Assembly (NCBI RefSeq): GCF_007751035.1 | Contig: NZ_CP036433.1 | Span: forward strand, 1,717,001-1,781,000 | Direction: 5' to 3' | Source: Lignipirellula cremea | GTDB taxonomy: Bacteria; Planctomycetota; Planctomycetia; Pirellulales; Pirellulaceae | DNA: 64,000 nt | In this document: positions 27,143-36,160 of the stretch, in pieces | Layout: each line of letters opens with the position of its first letter | Numbering within the stretch: the first letter of the stretch is position 1 | Translations under genes and position numbers: made by a program | Notes under the pieces: model-generated | Databases searched by the model: none | Told to the model about the DNA's origin: nothing | Seen by the model: only the letters and a program-made list of their open reading frames with translations

Positions 27143-27580
27143 TCAGGTGATGATTTTCGGCCCTTCCGACGGCGGCTCTTCGGCCTTGTCGGGCGACGCC
27201 ACAAACAGCATGCGCAGCTGGTGCAGGGCTTCTGTCAGCATCTGGCTTTCGTCGCTGCTGAGATTGCCTTTGGTCTTTTCTTCGATCACGGCCAGCAGGT
27301 CGATGTAGTGCTTGGCCAGCGGCTTGCGGACGACGACCTTCCCCTCGATCGGATCGGGGATGCCGCCCAGCGAAGCGATCGCCTGGGTGGCGAAAATCGA
27401 CACCAGCATTTCGAAGGAAGCTGGCGGGATCTGCTCCTCGTCGGGAGCGGGGCGGGCGGACGCTTTGCCCTGATCTGCTTTGGCCTGATCTGCCTGGGCT
27501 TTCTCGCGCTGGGCCTGGGACTTCCAGTCCTCGTCGACGATGATCGGGCGTTCCTGGGGGTCTTGGGGTTCCTCAGCCAT
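27143..27580 (-). CDS. DUF1844 domain-containing protein
   Basis: The protein (145 aa from MAEEPQDPQ) has an N-terminal Gln/Lys/Ala-rich charged linker (20-55). The DUF1844 helix bundle follows at about 60-130: PASFEMLVSIFATQAIASLG, NLSSDESQMLTEALHQLRML. The conserved pattern is known, the function is not. Upstream in-frame starts exist (to 27655), but residues before MAEE lack protein-like composition. It faces hisE convergently, with a response regulator gene upstream on the same strand. Confidence 0.85.
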   Translation of the reverse strand: MAEEPQDPQERPIIVDEDWKSQAQREKAQADQAKADQGKASARPAPDEEQIPPASFEMLVSIFATQAIASLGGIPDPIEGKVVVRKPLAKHYIDLLAVIEEKTKGNLSSDESQMLTEALHQLRMLFVASPDKAEEPPSEGPKIIT

Positions 27581-27670
27581 TCCTCGATGCTCCGGCCTTA
27601 AGGGAAACTGCTTTTTTCCCATTTTAGGCCGGTCGGCCGTCCAGACAAAGGGCACGCGATCGCGGCCGCG

Positions 27671-28090
27671 TTAGAATTCTTCTCGCAGCGCGTTTTCAAT
27701 CAGCACCAGCAGGGCGTTCGGGTCGTACGGTTTCTTCAGAAAGAAACGGGCCCCGGCGGTGCGTGCGTTGCGCACGACGCTCTGGCTTTCCATCCCGCTG
27801 ACAATGATGATCGGGATCGACCAGGTGTGCGGATCGTCCGCCAGAATGCGGCACAAATCCAGGCCGCTGCCGTCGGGCAGGCGCACATCCAGCAGAATCA
27901 GGTCGGGCGATTTGTCCCGCGACTGACGCACGCCCCGTTCGACCGTATCGGCCGTCAGCGTGGCGAACCCGTATTTATTCAACCGGTACGAAAGCGCACT
28001 CGATTGGTCGTCATCGTCATCGACAATGAGAATCTTGGTCCGGTCTACCGCTTCTTCGAGCGGAGCAAGGCAGGCGGAGGTTTCAAACAT
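27671..28090 (-). CDS. Single-domain response regulator
   Basis: The protein (139 aa) is a lone receiver domain with no output domain. It shows the acidic cluster ILIVDDDDDQ (20-29), phospho-acceptor Asp68 in DLILLDVRLPDGSG, the switch residues IIIVSGM, and the conserved lysine in FFLKKPYD. It should accept phosphate from a histidine kinase and act by protein-protein contact. A histidine kinase is encoded 6 kb away (34012-35412), but nothing shows they are partners. Confidence 0.92.
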   Translation of the reverse strand: MFETSACLAPLEEAVDRTKILIVDDDDDQSSALSYRLNKYGFATLTADTVERGVRQSRDKSPDLILLDVRLPDGSGLDLCRILADDPHTWSIPIIIVSGMESQSVVRNARTAGARFFLKKPYDPNALLVLIENALREEF

Positions 28091-28377
28091 GACGGAACCT
28101 GCGGGTCAGGAAGGGCGGTTCGACGGGAGAGAGTCAAGCATCCAGGGAAACTTACCCGCGCCTGCCGGTTGTGCAATCGAAACGCGGTGCAAAAAAACCA
28201 CATTCGTTTTGCGGGGGCGATACACGCTTGTTGATCGTTACGACCCGACCGGAAGGGTGTTCCCGACCGCAGTCGACCGTCGAACGGGCGTCCGCCGCCC
28301 GTTACACTGGAGCATCCGCCCTGCCGTTCGCTGTTGGGCGCCGCCCCTTCCGGCAGTTTTCGAAAGTCCTCGTCGCC

Positions 28378-30480
28378 ATGCCTGTCCCTTTGAGACGTCG
28401 AAAGCGTCTTCTCCCGCTGCCGACCCTGCGCAGTCTGTGGCGGTTGGCGCTGGTTGCCTGGTGCGTGCTGCTCACGTTGGCTGATAGCGAAGAGGCCTGC
28501 GGCGACGCGCCTGGCCGGCCCGATCCGTCCGCAGCGAGCCAGCCGTTCCTGCCGCCAGGTGTGGAAGATCCCGGCTGGCCCCACTTGCGCGGTCCCCGGG
28601 GCGACGGGCATTCGCCCGAGATTCGCCTGGCGTCGGAGTGGCCCGCGTCCGGCCCGCCGGTGCTGTGGGTCAAGGAACTGGGCCAGGGTTACTCCAGTTT
28701 TGTCGCCCAGGGGGACCGGGTGTACACGCAGTTCCAGAATCTGGGCGGCCAGTACGTGGTCTGCCTGGCGGCCCGAACGGGCGAGGTCGTCTGGCAGTAT
28801 CGTTATGACTGGCCGTTTGAAGCGGCCGGACTCTATCCGGGGCCGCGAGCCACGCCGACTTTGGCCGGAGGGAAGATTTACTTCGCCGCCCCCAGCGGCC
28901 TGGTCGGATGTTTGAACGACCAGGGGAAGCTGCTTTGGTCGCGCGACCTGCTCCAGGAATTCGACGGGCGGGGAACAGGCTTTGGGTATGCCTGTTCGCC
29001 TGCGGTGATCGACGGGAAAGTGGTCATGCCGGTCGGCGGCCCCGAGGCGAGTATGGTGGCCCTCGATGCGGAGGACGGCGCGCTGGTCTGGAAGTCGGGG
29101 GACGACACGGCCAGCTATACGCCGGCGATGGTGATCTCGCTGGCAGGAAAGAGGCAGATCATCGGCTACCTGGAACACGCGTTGTGCGCCTTTGACCTGC
29201 AGACGGGCAAGCTGCTTTGGCGGCGGAAACTCTCGCAAGGGTACGATGAGCACTCCGCGTGGCCTGTCTACTCCGAGCCTTATCTGTGGTTCAGCGGGCC
29301 GTTCCAGGCCGGATCGCAGCTCTTGAAACTGCGGCCCGAGCAGGAGCCGGACCTGGTCTGGCAAGGGCCAATCCTGTCGAACGACGTCGCTTCCAGCGTG
29401 CTGGTCGACGGGGCGCTTTACGGGTTTGACTTGCACGAAGCCCAGTCCAAGGCCCATCGGCCGTCGCGCGGGGCGTTTCGCTGCGTGGATCTGCTCACGG
29501 GAGAGCTGCGCTGGAGCAATGGCGAGCCGCGGGTGCGGCGATCGTCGGATCCGGCCGACAGCGCCGCGCAGCAAGTGGTCGGGCATGCGAGCCTGATCGT
29601 CGCCGACGGCAAGCTGGTTTTGCTCAACGACCTGGGCGAACTGATCCTGGCGCGGGCCTCGCCGGAGAAGTACGAAGAGCTGGCCCGGGCGACCGCGCTC
29701 GGCGGGGAGATCTGCTGGACGACGCCCGCTTTGCATGGCGGTTGCCTTTTTCTCAAAAACCACTCGCGCGCAGTCTGTGTTTATGTGGGCGAGCCAGGCC
29801 TGCTGGAACTGGACGCGGCCAGCACGCTGAGCGTCGCCCAGATTCCGCAGGGCCGCGCCCGGGACTGGTCGGCGCTGCTGGGGGTAGAGCCTGAGTACGC
29901 GATGGACCCGCCGACCTGGCGTTGGCTGGGACGCTGGCTGGCGGCCGGCCTGGCGATTCTGCTGGCGGCGGGCCTGGTGATTGGCGGACTGGCGCTGTTA
30001 CTGGGGCAGCGGTGCACGCCGGGCCAGTATCGCGCGGCGTTCTGCGGGCTGTCCTTCCTGGGCGGGGTTCTGGTGGGGGCTCCGCTGAGCCTGGCGGTGG
30101 AGGACTTTGTCTTTACCTGGCCTGTTTCGTTGTATGTCGCCTTTCACGCGGTCGTGCAGCAACTGCGTTTGCCAGGCCAGGAGCCGCCGACGCGGAGGCA
30201 GCGCTGGCGGGAAAGGCTGGTCGTGACCGGCTTTCTGCTGGTCTGCGCGGCCTACTTTTTCGCTTGTCGCCGGTTGAGCCTGGTCACCGAATGGACGTTT
30301 CTCAGCGGGTTTATCGCTGCCCTGCCCTGCTGTTTCGCCGTGCGCTGGTTGAGCCAGGCGTCGGTGAGAAACTGGCGGACCGCAATCGCTGAAGGGCTGC
30401 TGACGATGGCCGGTTTTCTCGCATTCTATGCCGCTGGCGTGGCGCTACTTCTGCTCAAGTACGACGTGGTCGCCACGTAA
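28378..30480 (+). CDS. PQQ-like beta-propeller fused to a polytopic membrane domain
   Basis: The protein has 700 residues. A membrane anchor or signal (SLWRLALVAWCVLLTLA) is followed by an eight-bladed PQQ/PQQ-like propeller (about 60-500) with repeats such as ARTGEVVWQYRY, LNDQGKLLWSRDL, DAEDGALVWKSGD and DLQTGKLLWRRKL. From about 530 there are some five to six membrane helices (AAGLAILLAAGLVIGGLALL, VVTGFLLVCAAYFFA, GFLAFYAAGVALLLL). The propeller would sit outside the cytoplasmic membrane. No catalytic dehydrogenase cysteine pair is visible, so a binding or scaffold role is as likely as catalysis. The ATG at 28378 begins the signal. Confidence 0.82.
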   Translation: MPVPLRRRKRLLPLPTLRSLWRLALVAWCVLLTLADSEEACGDAPGRPDPSAASQPFLPPGVEDPGWPHLRGPRGDGHSPEIRLASEWPASGPPVLWVKELGQGYSSFVAQGDRVYTQFQNLGGQYVVCLAARTGEVVWQYRYDWPFEAAGLYPGPRATPTLAGGKIYFAAPSGLVGCLNDQGKLLWSRDLLQEFDGRGTGFGYACSPAVIDGKVVMPVGGPEASMVALDAEDGALVWKSGDDTASYTPAMVISLAGKRQIIGYLEHALCAFDLQTGKLLWRRKLSQGYDEHSAWPVYSEPYLWFSGPFQAGSQLLKLRPEQEPDLVWQGPILSNDVASSVLVDGALYGFDLHEAQSKAHRPSRGAFRCVDLLTGELRWSNGEPRVRRSSDPADSAAQQVVGHASLIVADGKLVLLNDLGELILARASPEKYEELARATALGGEICWTTPALHGGCLFLKNHSRAVCVYVGEPGLLELDAASTLSVAQIPQGRARDWSALLGVEPEYAMDPPTWRWLGRWLAAGLAILLAAGLVIGGLALLLGQRCTPGQYRAAFCGLSFLGGVLVGAPLSLAVEDFVFTWPVSLYVAFHAVVQQLRLPGQEPPTRRQRWRERLVVTGFLLVCAAYFFACRRLSLVTEWTFLSGFIAALPCCFAVRWLSQASVRNWRTAIAEGLLTMAGFLAFYAAGVALLLLKYDVVAT

Positions 30481-30501
30481 CGCACACGGCCACAAGAGTT
30501 T

Positions 30502-30528
30502 CCCCGTAGTGGACCTGGCCGAAAGTCC
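30502..30528 (+). repeat. 3'-end hairpin repeat, copy A
   Basis: CCCCGTAGTGGACCTGG then CCGAAAGTCC, 22 nt after the stop of the PQQ gene. GGACCT pairs with AAGTCC (one mismatch, G-U on the other strand). One of four copies sharing CCGT[A/C]GTGGAC[C/T]T in this window. Confidence 0.75.
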
Positions 30529-30628
30529 TTCTTCTTCCGCGTCGCCGTAGAAACTCGGCCATGAAGCAATAACAACGCACCGAGACTATTGGCGGGAACC
30601 CGTTGGACGCATATGGCTGTCCGTCCAC

Positions 30629-30660
30629 AAAAAAAGCCCCTGGCGCTGGCCAGGGGCTTT
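30629..30660 (-). terminator. Rho-independent terminator of the ribosomal alpha operon
   Basis: On the minus strand AAAGCCCCTGGC-CAGC-GCCAGGGGCTTT forms a 12-bp perfect stem followed by seven T residues. It lies 25 nt after the rplQ stop. Confidence 0.92.
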
Positions 30661-30685
30661 CATGATCTGGGGGAAAGCGGGGGTT

Positions 30686-31345
30686 CTACTCCTGCTTTTC
30701 GGCTTCGTCCGAAGTCGCTTCTGCGCTGACTTCCTCAGCGGCCGGCGCTTCTTCGGCGGGAGCCGATTCCGCGGCATCACCGCCGCCGAACGAAGGCTTC
30801 TGGCTCTTGGCAACAGCACGCACGTTGATGTCGGAGAATTCGAGGATGGAGCGAACGCCTGCGTCGCCCAGGCGAGGCGTGGCCAGCGTCAGGACGCGGG
30901 TGTAACCGCCGTCGCGATCCGCAAAGCGAGGCGCGATGATATCGAACAGGATGGTGACGGCCTGTTTGTCGCCCAGCATCTGGATGGCCCGCCGGCGCAG
31001 GTTGACCGCGGGGGCAACCGCCGCATTCCAGGCCTGCCAGGCTTCGCCGTTGCGCCACTTCTTCCATTCTTCGCTGTTGCGCTCGGCCGAGGTGCCGAGT
31101 TTGTCGGCAGCCTGCTGATGCTTCATTGCCTTGCGGGCAATGGTGATGCACTTTTCGACCAGCGACCGCACTTCTTTGGCTTTCGCCTGGGTCGTGATAA
31201 TTCGGCCGGCGACCTTGGGCGGATTCGGATCGAATTCATCCGTTTCGCGTGCTGTCAGGAAAAGAGCGCTAGCCAGATTCTTCAGCATAGCTCGGCGATG
31301 GCTTGAAGATCTTCCGAGCCGGCGGCTGCGTCGTCGATGTCGCAT
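30686..31345 (-). CDS. rplQ: 50S ribosomal protein L17 with long C-terminal extension
   Basis: The protein (219 aa) has the L17 core in the first ~130 residues, starting MRHRRRSRRLGRSSSHR, with MLKNLASALFLTARE and the GGYTRVLTLATPRLGD block. A tail of about 80 residues, rich in Ala, Glu and Pro, roughly doubles the E. coli length (127 aa). It is the last gene of the alpha operon, followed by a clear terminator. The ATG at 31345 matches the universal L17 N-terminus. An earlier in-frame start is not supported. Confidence 0.95.
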   Translation of the reverse strand: MRHRRRSRRLGRSSSHRRAMLKNLASALFLTARETDEFDPNPPKVAGRIITTQAKAKEVRSLVEKCITIARKAMKHQQAADKLGTSAERNSEEWKKWRNGEAWQAWNAAVAPAVNLRRRAIQMLGDKQAVTILFDIIAPRFADRDGGYTRVLTLATPRLGDAGVRSILEFSDINVRAVAKSQKPSFGGGDAAESAPAEEAPAAEEVSAEATSDEAEKQE

Positions 31346-31434
31346 GAAATCACACGTTAAATGAAAAAGGGTTGTTCCAAGCCAGGGAACTGGCGCTGAA
31401 TGAATCAATAATCCGCAAACGGCGTCCGCAGCGA

Positions 31435-32424
31435 CTAACGAGGCTGATGCGCCGGGGGAACTCGCATTCCCAGGTGCAGGCCCAGATCGTCAAGCTTTTC
31501 GTTCACTTCTTTGAGCGTGGTTTCGCCAAAGTTGCGGACTTCCATCAGGGTGTCTTCGGTGTACTGCACGAGGTCGCGGACGGTGCCGATATTTTCCGAC
31601 TCCAGGCAGTTACTGGCCCGGACTGACAAGTTCAGTTCCGCCAGCGGCATGTTGAGCTTTTGTTCCAGCAGAGCATCCGCTCCGCTGCGGCTACGCACGG
31701 GCGAATGCACCCGAGGGCCGAGTTCCGAGTACTGAACGAACGGGTTCAGGTGCTTGCGGAAAATCTTGGCCGATTCGACCAGCGACATTTCCGGCATGAT
31801 CGATCCGTTGGTCCAGATCTCAATCGTCAGCTTGTCGTAGTTGGTTCGCTGGCCGACGCGGGTTTGTTCCACATCGTAGCGGACCCGGGTAATCGGGCTG
31901 TAGACCGCGTCGATCGGGATAATGCCGATTTCGTGGTCGGTCGTGCTGTGTTCGCTGGCGGGAATATAACCCCGGCCGTTCTCGACGACCATTTCCATCA
32001 TAAACGGCACGTTGTCGGTCAGCGTACAGAGGACATGGTCCTTGTTGATGACTTCGACATCCTGATCGGTCTGGATATCGTGGCCGGAGATCGGACCGGC
32101 TTCGTTTTTTTCCACCGTGATGACACGGGTGGAGTCGCTATGATTTTTGACGACCAGCGATTTAACATTCAGGACGATATCGGTCACATCTTCGAGCACG
32201 CCAGGGATGCTAGAGAACTCATGCTGTGCGCCACGAATTTTGATCTGGGTTACGGCGCTGCCTTCCAGGCTGGAAAGCAGAATGCGTCGCAGGCTGTTGC
32301 CGACAGTACGGCCGAAGCCGCGCTCGAACGGCTCTGCCGTGAACTTGCCATAATTCGAAGTCAGCGTTTCGGTTTCGCACTCAACCAGGCTCGGGAGTTC
32401 GAGACCCCGCCATCGAATATGCAT
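31435..32424 (-). CDS. rpoA: DNA-directed RNA polymerase subunit alpha
   Basis: The protein (329 aa) shows [16 protein letters not shown] (alpha N-terminal dimerisation domain), [16 protein letters not shown], the assembly block [10 protein letters not shown] and a C-terminal domain (about 250-329: [32 protein letters not shown]) that contacts UP elements and activators. GGAGG stands seven bases before the ATG. It lies between rpsK and rplQ. The rpsD gene often found just before rpoA is missing here. Confidence 0.97.
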   Translation of the reverse strand: MHIRWRGLELPSLVECETETLTSNYGKFTAEPFERGFGRTVGNSLRRILLSSLEGSAVTQIKIRGAQHEFSSIPGVLEDVTDIVLNVKSLVVKNHSDSTRVITVEKNEAGPISGHDIQTDQDVEVINKDHVLCTLTDNVPFMMEMVVENGRGYIPASEHSTTDHEIGIIPIDAVYSPITRVRYDVEQTRVGQRTNYDKLTIEIWTNGSIMPEMSLVESAKIFRKHLNPFVQYSELGPRVHSPVRSRSGADALLEQKLNMPLAELNLSVRASNCLESENIGTVRDLVQYTEDTLMEVRNFGETTLKEVNEKLDDLGLHLGMRVPPAHQPR

Positions 32425-32532
32425 CGAATGCCTCCAAGGAAAATTGAAAGACCCAACCGCAAGTCTGCGGTCAGCAAGCGTGCCGAAGTTACTTCACCCG
32501 GATGGATAATCCACACCCAGGGCGGAAAACGA

Positions 32533-32913
32533 CTACACGCGGCGTTTCTTGCGGGGACGGCAACCGTTATGCGGGATCGGAGTCACGTCTTCAATGACTT
32601 TGACATTCAAACCCGCCGCCTGAATCGCAGTGATCGCACTTTCCCGACCGGAACCGGGGCCTTTCACGCGCACTTCCACTTCGCGGACGCCAAACTTGGA
32701 CGCCTTTTCGGCAGCCTGCTGCGCGGCGCACTGGCCGGCAAACGGGGTGCTTTTCCGGCTGCCCTTGAAGCCGCAGGTGCCGGCGCTGGCCCAGCACAAG
32801 GTATCTCCGCGACCATCGGTAATGGTGACAGTGGTGTTGTTGAACGTCGCCTGAATGTGAGCAATACCCGCTGTCACGTTGCGGCGGGTTTTCCGCTTCT
32901 TCCCTTTGGCCAC
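32533..32913 (-). CDS. rpsK: 30S ribosomal protein S11
   Basis: The protein (126 aa) shows [48 protein letters not shown] and the C-terminal [18 protein letters not shown], all diagnostic of S11, which lines the 30S platform near the mRNA exit. The start is GTG with CGGAG eight bases upstream. Its length is normal. Confidence 0.97.
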   Translation of the reverse strand: MAKGKKRKTRRNVTAGIAHIQATFNNTTVTITDGRGDTLCWASAGTCGFKGSRKSTPFAGQCAAQQAAEKASKFGVREVEVRVKGPGSGRESAITAIQAAGLNVKVIEDVTPIPHNGCRPRKKRRV

Positions 32914-32935
32914 CGCGATACTCCGGTAAGGTGGA

Positions 32936-33148
32936 CTAATCTCGCTGGATTAATCGAATGTTGTATTGATAGATAACAGGCAGGATCTTCTCCAGCACAA
33001 ACAACACGCCAGGCGCGCCGTATTTTGCCAAGTCGCCCTGCCATGAATGACAGGCGACGATCCCGGGTTTCCCAAAATGTTTCCCCAAAATCCGGTGAGG
33101 ATTTTGCAGGACCTTTACATTTTTAAATGCAAACAGTTTTCCACACAT
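32936..33148 (-). CDS. Possible 70-aa protein between rpsM and rpsK
   Basis: A 300-bp gap inside the ribosomal operon holds an ATG frame with GGGGAG correctly placed (four bases of ATTA between). The product would begin [17 protein letters not shown] and contain [16 protein letters not shown]. Third-position GC is only about half, well below neighbours, so coding is doubtful. The same DNA can form GTCGCCTG-N10-CAGGGCGAC (33030-33056, one bulge), so it could instead be an autoregulatory mRNA structure. Confidence 0.35.
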   Translation of the reverse strand: MCGKLFAFKNVKVLQNPHRILGKHFGKPGIVACHSWQGDLAKYGAPGVLFVLEKILPVIYQYNIRLIQRD

Positions 33149-33213
33149 TAATCTCCCCGGTTCGCTTCTCGAACCGGAGTACCGCTGGCGGAGTGTATCC
33201 GCCCGCTGTCTGA

Positions 33214-33597
33214 TTAACGCATGTCCTTGACGCCCTTTTTCCCGGCGACCGTCTTTTTCGGGCCCTTCCGAGTGCGAGCGTTGGTGCGGGTGCGCTGACC
33301 GCGAACGGGCAGGCCACGGCGATGTCGCAGTCCGCGATAGCAGGAAATATCCCGCAGGCGGGCAATCGACTGGTTGACCGAACGCCGTAAAGGGCCTTCG
33401 ACGGTGTAATCCCGTTCCAGCAGAGCGGCCAGACGACCGACTTCGTCGTCCTGCAGCTCACGAGCCGCACGGGTCGGGTCGATGCCCGCTTTATGACACA
33501 ACTCCCGCGCGACATGCGGTCCGACACCATGCAAATAGGTCAAAGAGACCCAGGTATGCTTGTCATTCGGAATGTCAACACCAAGTAAACGCGGCAT
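33214..33597 (-). CDS. rpsM: 30S ribosomal protein S13
   Basis: The protein (127 aa) shows MPRLLGVDIPNDKHTWVSLT, YLHGVGPHVARELC (helix-hairpin-helix-like), ISCYRGLRHRRGLPVRGQRT and TRTNARTRKGP. The tail is basic. S13 sits in the 30S head and contacts the P-site tRNA. AGGAG precedes the ATG. Second gene of the operon after rpmJ. Confidence 0.97.
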   Translation of the reverse strand: MPRLLGVDIPNDKHTWVSLTYLHGVGPHVARELCHKAGIDPTRAARELQDDEVGRLAALLERDYTVEGPLRRSVNQSIARLRDISCYRGLRHRRGLPVRGQRTRTNARTRKGPKKTVAGKKGVKDMR

Positions 33598-33714
33598 AAC
33601 CGTACGGCTCCTGTGGGTCCGACCGTAACGGCCGGGTGATTCTCAATGGGGTGGCGGCGAGCACTCGACACGGCGAGTTGTTAGACGCGCTAAAACCCGT
33701 CAATAACGGTCGAA

Positions 33715-33828
33715 CTAGCCCTGTCGCTGTTTGTGGCGGGGGTTCGTGCAGATGACATACACGGTGCCTTTGCGACGAACGATTTTGCAATTTTCGCAAA
33801 CTCTTTTTACGCTTGCCCGTACTTTCAT
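33715..33828 (-). CDS. rpmJ: 50S ribosomal protein L36
   Basis: The protein (37 aa, [19 protein letters not shown] at the start) has the zinc ribbon ligands Cys11, Cys14, Cys27 and His32 intact, the zinc-containing form. It is the first gene of the visible alpha operon and lies about 50 bp downstream of a good promoter. Confidence 0.95.
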   Translation of the reverse strand: MKVRASVKRVCENCKIVRRKGTVYVICTNPRHKQRQG

Positions 33829-33875
33829 CGCAGCATTCCACTTAGGGTAGTTTTTCGGATGTTCGAAAGCGAGTA

Positions 33876-33905
33876 AGTATAAGCCTCTCCAGAATTGCCA
33901 TGCAA
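33876..33905 (-). promoter_or_regulatory. Putative housekeeping promoter of the rpmJ operon
   Basis: The minus strand carries TTGCAT (33905-33900), an 18-nt spacer and TATACT (33881-33876), about 48 bases before the rpmJ start. Confidence 0.55.
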
Positions 33906-34011
33906 GCCCCGTTCCGAAAGAAATCGAGCCTTCCGGGCAAGCTGCCGGAAAGATTTTCACCGGAACGTCGGGAAATCCACTCTTTCAGGTGGGCTTTCTG
34001 CCCTGCTGGCG

Positions 34012-35412
34012 TCAGTGAACGTCGGCCGGCGGGGCGGCAGTTTGGCCGTTCTCCGGGGGAGGAAGCGGCAGCCAGATGCGGAAGGCGGCCCCCTCGGGGC
34101 GGTCGGTTTCGACTTCGATCCGACCGCCATGCAGTTCGACTACGCGCCAGCATTTGGAAAGACCAAAGCCCAGTCCGCGACCGGCTTCGCGACCCGAATA
34201 GAACGGATCGAACAGATGGCGCCGCACCTCGGGCGGGATGCCAGGCCCGGTGTCGACGACGCAGATTTCGCATCCGTAGTCGCCGGCCGCATCGAGCGTG
34301 GATTGGGCCGAGTAAACGACCCGGCCGGTGGAGCCGATCGCTTCCAGCGCGTTCTGGCCGAGCGCCTTGAGGGAGGCAGCCAAGTGCGTTTTGTCGCCTG
34401 TCAGCAGCAGCGGTTCGCCGCGGGGGTTTTGTTCCAGTTCGATCTGTTGTCGGTCTGCTTCCGGCGAGAGTTCTTTCAGGACCTGGTCGATCACCGCCCT
34501 GAGGTCGAAGGTTTCCGGTTCCAGCTGGGGCGGATGGGCGAAGAGCATCATATTGGCGATCATCTCGTGCGCGCGGAACGCCTGGCTGTTGATGGTGGCC
34601 AGTTTCCGGCGGCGCTCAGGATCGGTTTCTTCGCGCAGCAGCATTTGCGCCCGGGTGGCGATGTTGGCGAGCGGGTTATTGATTTCGTGGCTGGCTCCGT
34701 AGGCCAGTTCTTTCATGGCCTTGAGTTTTTCCTGCTCCAGCTGCTGCGCAAAATCCTGCCGCAGTCGGTCGCGCTCCCGCAGTTTCTCCGCGAGGGAGCG
34801 CAGCGCTGGGACAGCGTCGGGTGAACGGGCCAGGAACTGGTTGCGGCATTGCGACGCATGACGCAGGGCTGCCTGGACGGCTGTATTCTCCTGGTCGTTG
34901 TCGCCCAGTTGCTGCTGGGCGAACTGCAGTTTCTGGGGCCAGTCGGGCGGCGGTTCGGTGTCGAGACAGCCGGTCGGCAAGTCTTCTGTTTCGTCAAAGC
35001 CGGGCGCATTGCGGGCCAGCAGAAGAAAGCAGGCGGGCGTCTGTGCGAGAGGTTCGCCCTGGGCGGCCAGCAGGTGCTGCACCGCGGCGGCCTGATCCAG
35101 CCAGTCGGCCCAGGCCATGACGACCGCGTCCGGAAGAGGAGCCGCGGCGGCAGTCAGAGACGCCAAGGCAGCCGGACCCGATGCCAGCAGATGTTCCGCC
35201 AAAGCGTTGAACGTCGCAGAAGCGCAGCAGGCAGGCGCAACGCTTCGCAGCGCCCAAAGCGACAGCGCTGGATCCCGCTGCAGGCGTTCGGCCAGCCGCT
35301 GGGTCGCGACGTCGCTGGGGGCTAACAGCAATGCTAGCATCCAATCGGTCGCGGCGGCGGGAGACAGGGGCGCCAGCAAACCTTCCGCACGGGGGCAAGG
35401 CAAAGCATACAT
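34012..35412 (-). CDS. Soluble sensor histidine kinase
   Basis: The protein (466 aa) has no membrane helix. Residues 20-190 form a helical Ala/Leu-rich region that faintly recalls HDOD-type input domains. A coiled-coil (205-232) leads to the dimerisation/phosphotransfer helix with His242 in AYGASHEINNPLANIA. The HATPase domain follows, with the N-box LKALGQNALEAIGS, G1 VVDTGPGIPPE, the F-box DPFYSGREAGRG and G2 LGFGLSKCW. No receiver is fused. The HTH-receiver gene (35564-36160) lies upstream in the same direction, 150 bp away, making it the best partner candidate. Confidence 0.92.
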   Translation of the reverse strand: MYALPCPRAEGLLAPLSPAAATDWMLALLLAPSDVATQRLAERLQRDPALSLWALRSVAPACCASATFNALAEHLLASGPAALASLTAAAAPLPDAVVMAWADWLDQAAAVQHLLAAQGEPLAQTPACFLLLARNAPGFDETEDLPTGCLDTEPPPDWPQKLQFAQQQLGDNDQENTAVQAALRHASQCRNQFLARSPDAVPALRSLAEKLRERDRLRQDFAQQLEQEKLKAMKELAYGASHEINNPLANIATRAQMLLREETDPERRRKLATINSQAFRAHEMIANMMLFAHPPQLEPETFDLRAVIDQVLKELSPEADRQQIELEQNPRGEPLLLTGDKTHLAASLKALGQNALEAIGSTGRVVYSAQSTLDAAGDYGCEICVVDTGPGIPPEVRRHLFDPFYSGREAGRGLGFGLSKCWRVVELHGGRIEVETDRPEGAAFRIWLPLPPPENGQTAAPPADVH

Positions 35413-35563
35413 GCGATCGAACTATCGCCCCGCAGCGGATGGAAAGGCAAAGGCCAACTTCCCAACAGGGCCGTCGGCGTACAGCACGGACTGCCGTGGC
35501 GCCCGGGAACGAATCGGTTTCCGGGAACGAACAGGTTCCTGGAAACGATCCGGTCTGGTAGAG

Positions 35564-36160
35564 CTAGTGGGTCACGCTGCGTTCAATGTCCAGCAGTTCG
35601 CAAGCGCGATCCAGCAGACGATCGACATCTAACGGCTTGTGCATAAAGTCGTTGGCGCCGGCGTTCTTCAGATCGGCCACTTTGTCCTGCTCGACCATGC
35701 CGGAGATGCAGATGATTTTCACGGCTTCAAGGGAGTCGTCGCTGCGAATCCGCTGGCAAACTTCCTTGCCGTTGATATCAGGCAGCATGACATCGAGAAT
35801 GACCAGGTCGGGGCGGAACTCGCGGACCTGCATGCCGGCGTCAAAACCATTGTTGGCGGTTTTGATTTCAAAACGCGGGTCTTTGGCGAAAACATCCGAC
35901 AGCAGTTCGACCAGATCTTCTTCGTCGTCGACGATCAGCACTTTCCGTTTGCCGCTTTCCAGAGCGTCGGTCGGGATGCCGTTGATCTTCATGAACTCAA
36001 AGAGTTGATCGCGAGGGATGCGCCGAAATCGGCTGCCGGGTACGCGAAACCCTTTGAGCGAACCGTTGTCGAAACAGCGAATAATGGTTTGCTGGCTTAC
36101 CTTGCAAATCTTCGCTGCTTCCCCAGTCGTAAAGACGGTCTTGGTGGACATGTCAGCCAC
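35564..36160 (-). CDS. Response regulator with N-terminal excisionase/MerR-like HTH
   Basis: The protein has 198 residues. Residues 8-60 are a small winged helix of the excisionase type (FTTGEAAKICKVSQQTIIRC, GSLKGFRVPGSRFRRIPRDQ). Residues 73-190 are a receiver domain (KVLIVDDEEDLVELL, phospho-acceptor Asp123 in LVILDVMLPDINGKE, ICISGM, conserved Lys in DFMHKPLD). The order is inverted relative to the usual receiver-then-DNA-binding layout. The GTG start has GGAGAGGG four bases upstream. Likely paired with the kinase gene downstream. Confidence 0.9.
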   Translation of the reverse strand: MADMSTKTVFTTGEAAKICKVSQQTIIRCFDNGSLKGFRVPGSRFRRIPRDQLFEFMKINGIPTDALESGKRKVLIVDDEEDLVELLSDVFAKDPRFEIKTANNGFDAGMQVREFRPDLVILDVMLPDINGKEVCQRIRSDDSLEAVKIICISGMVEQDKVADLKNAGANDFMHKPLDVDRLLDRACELLDIERSVTH

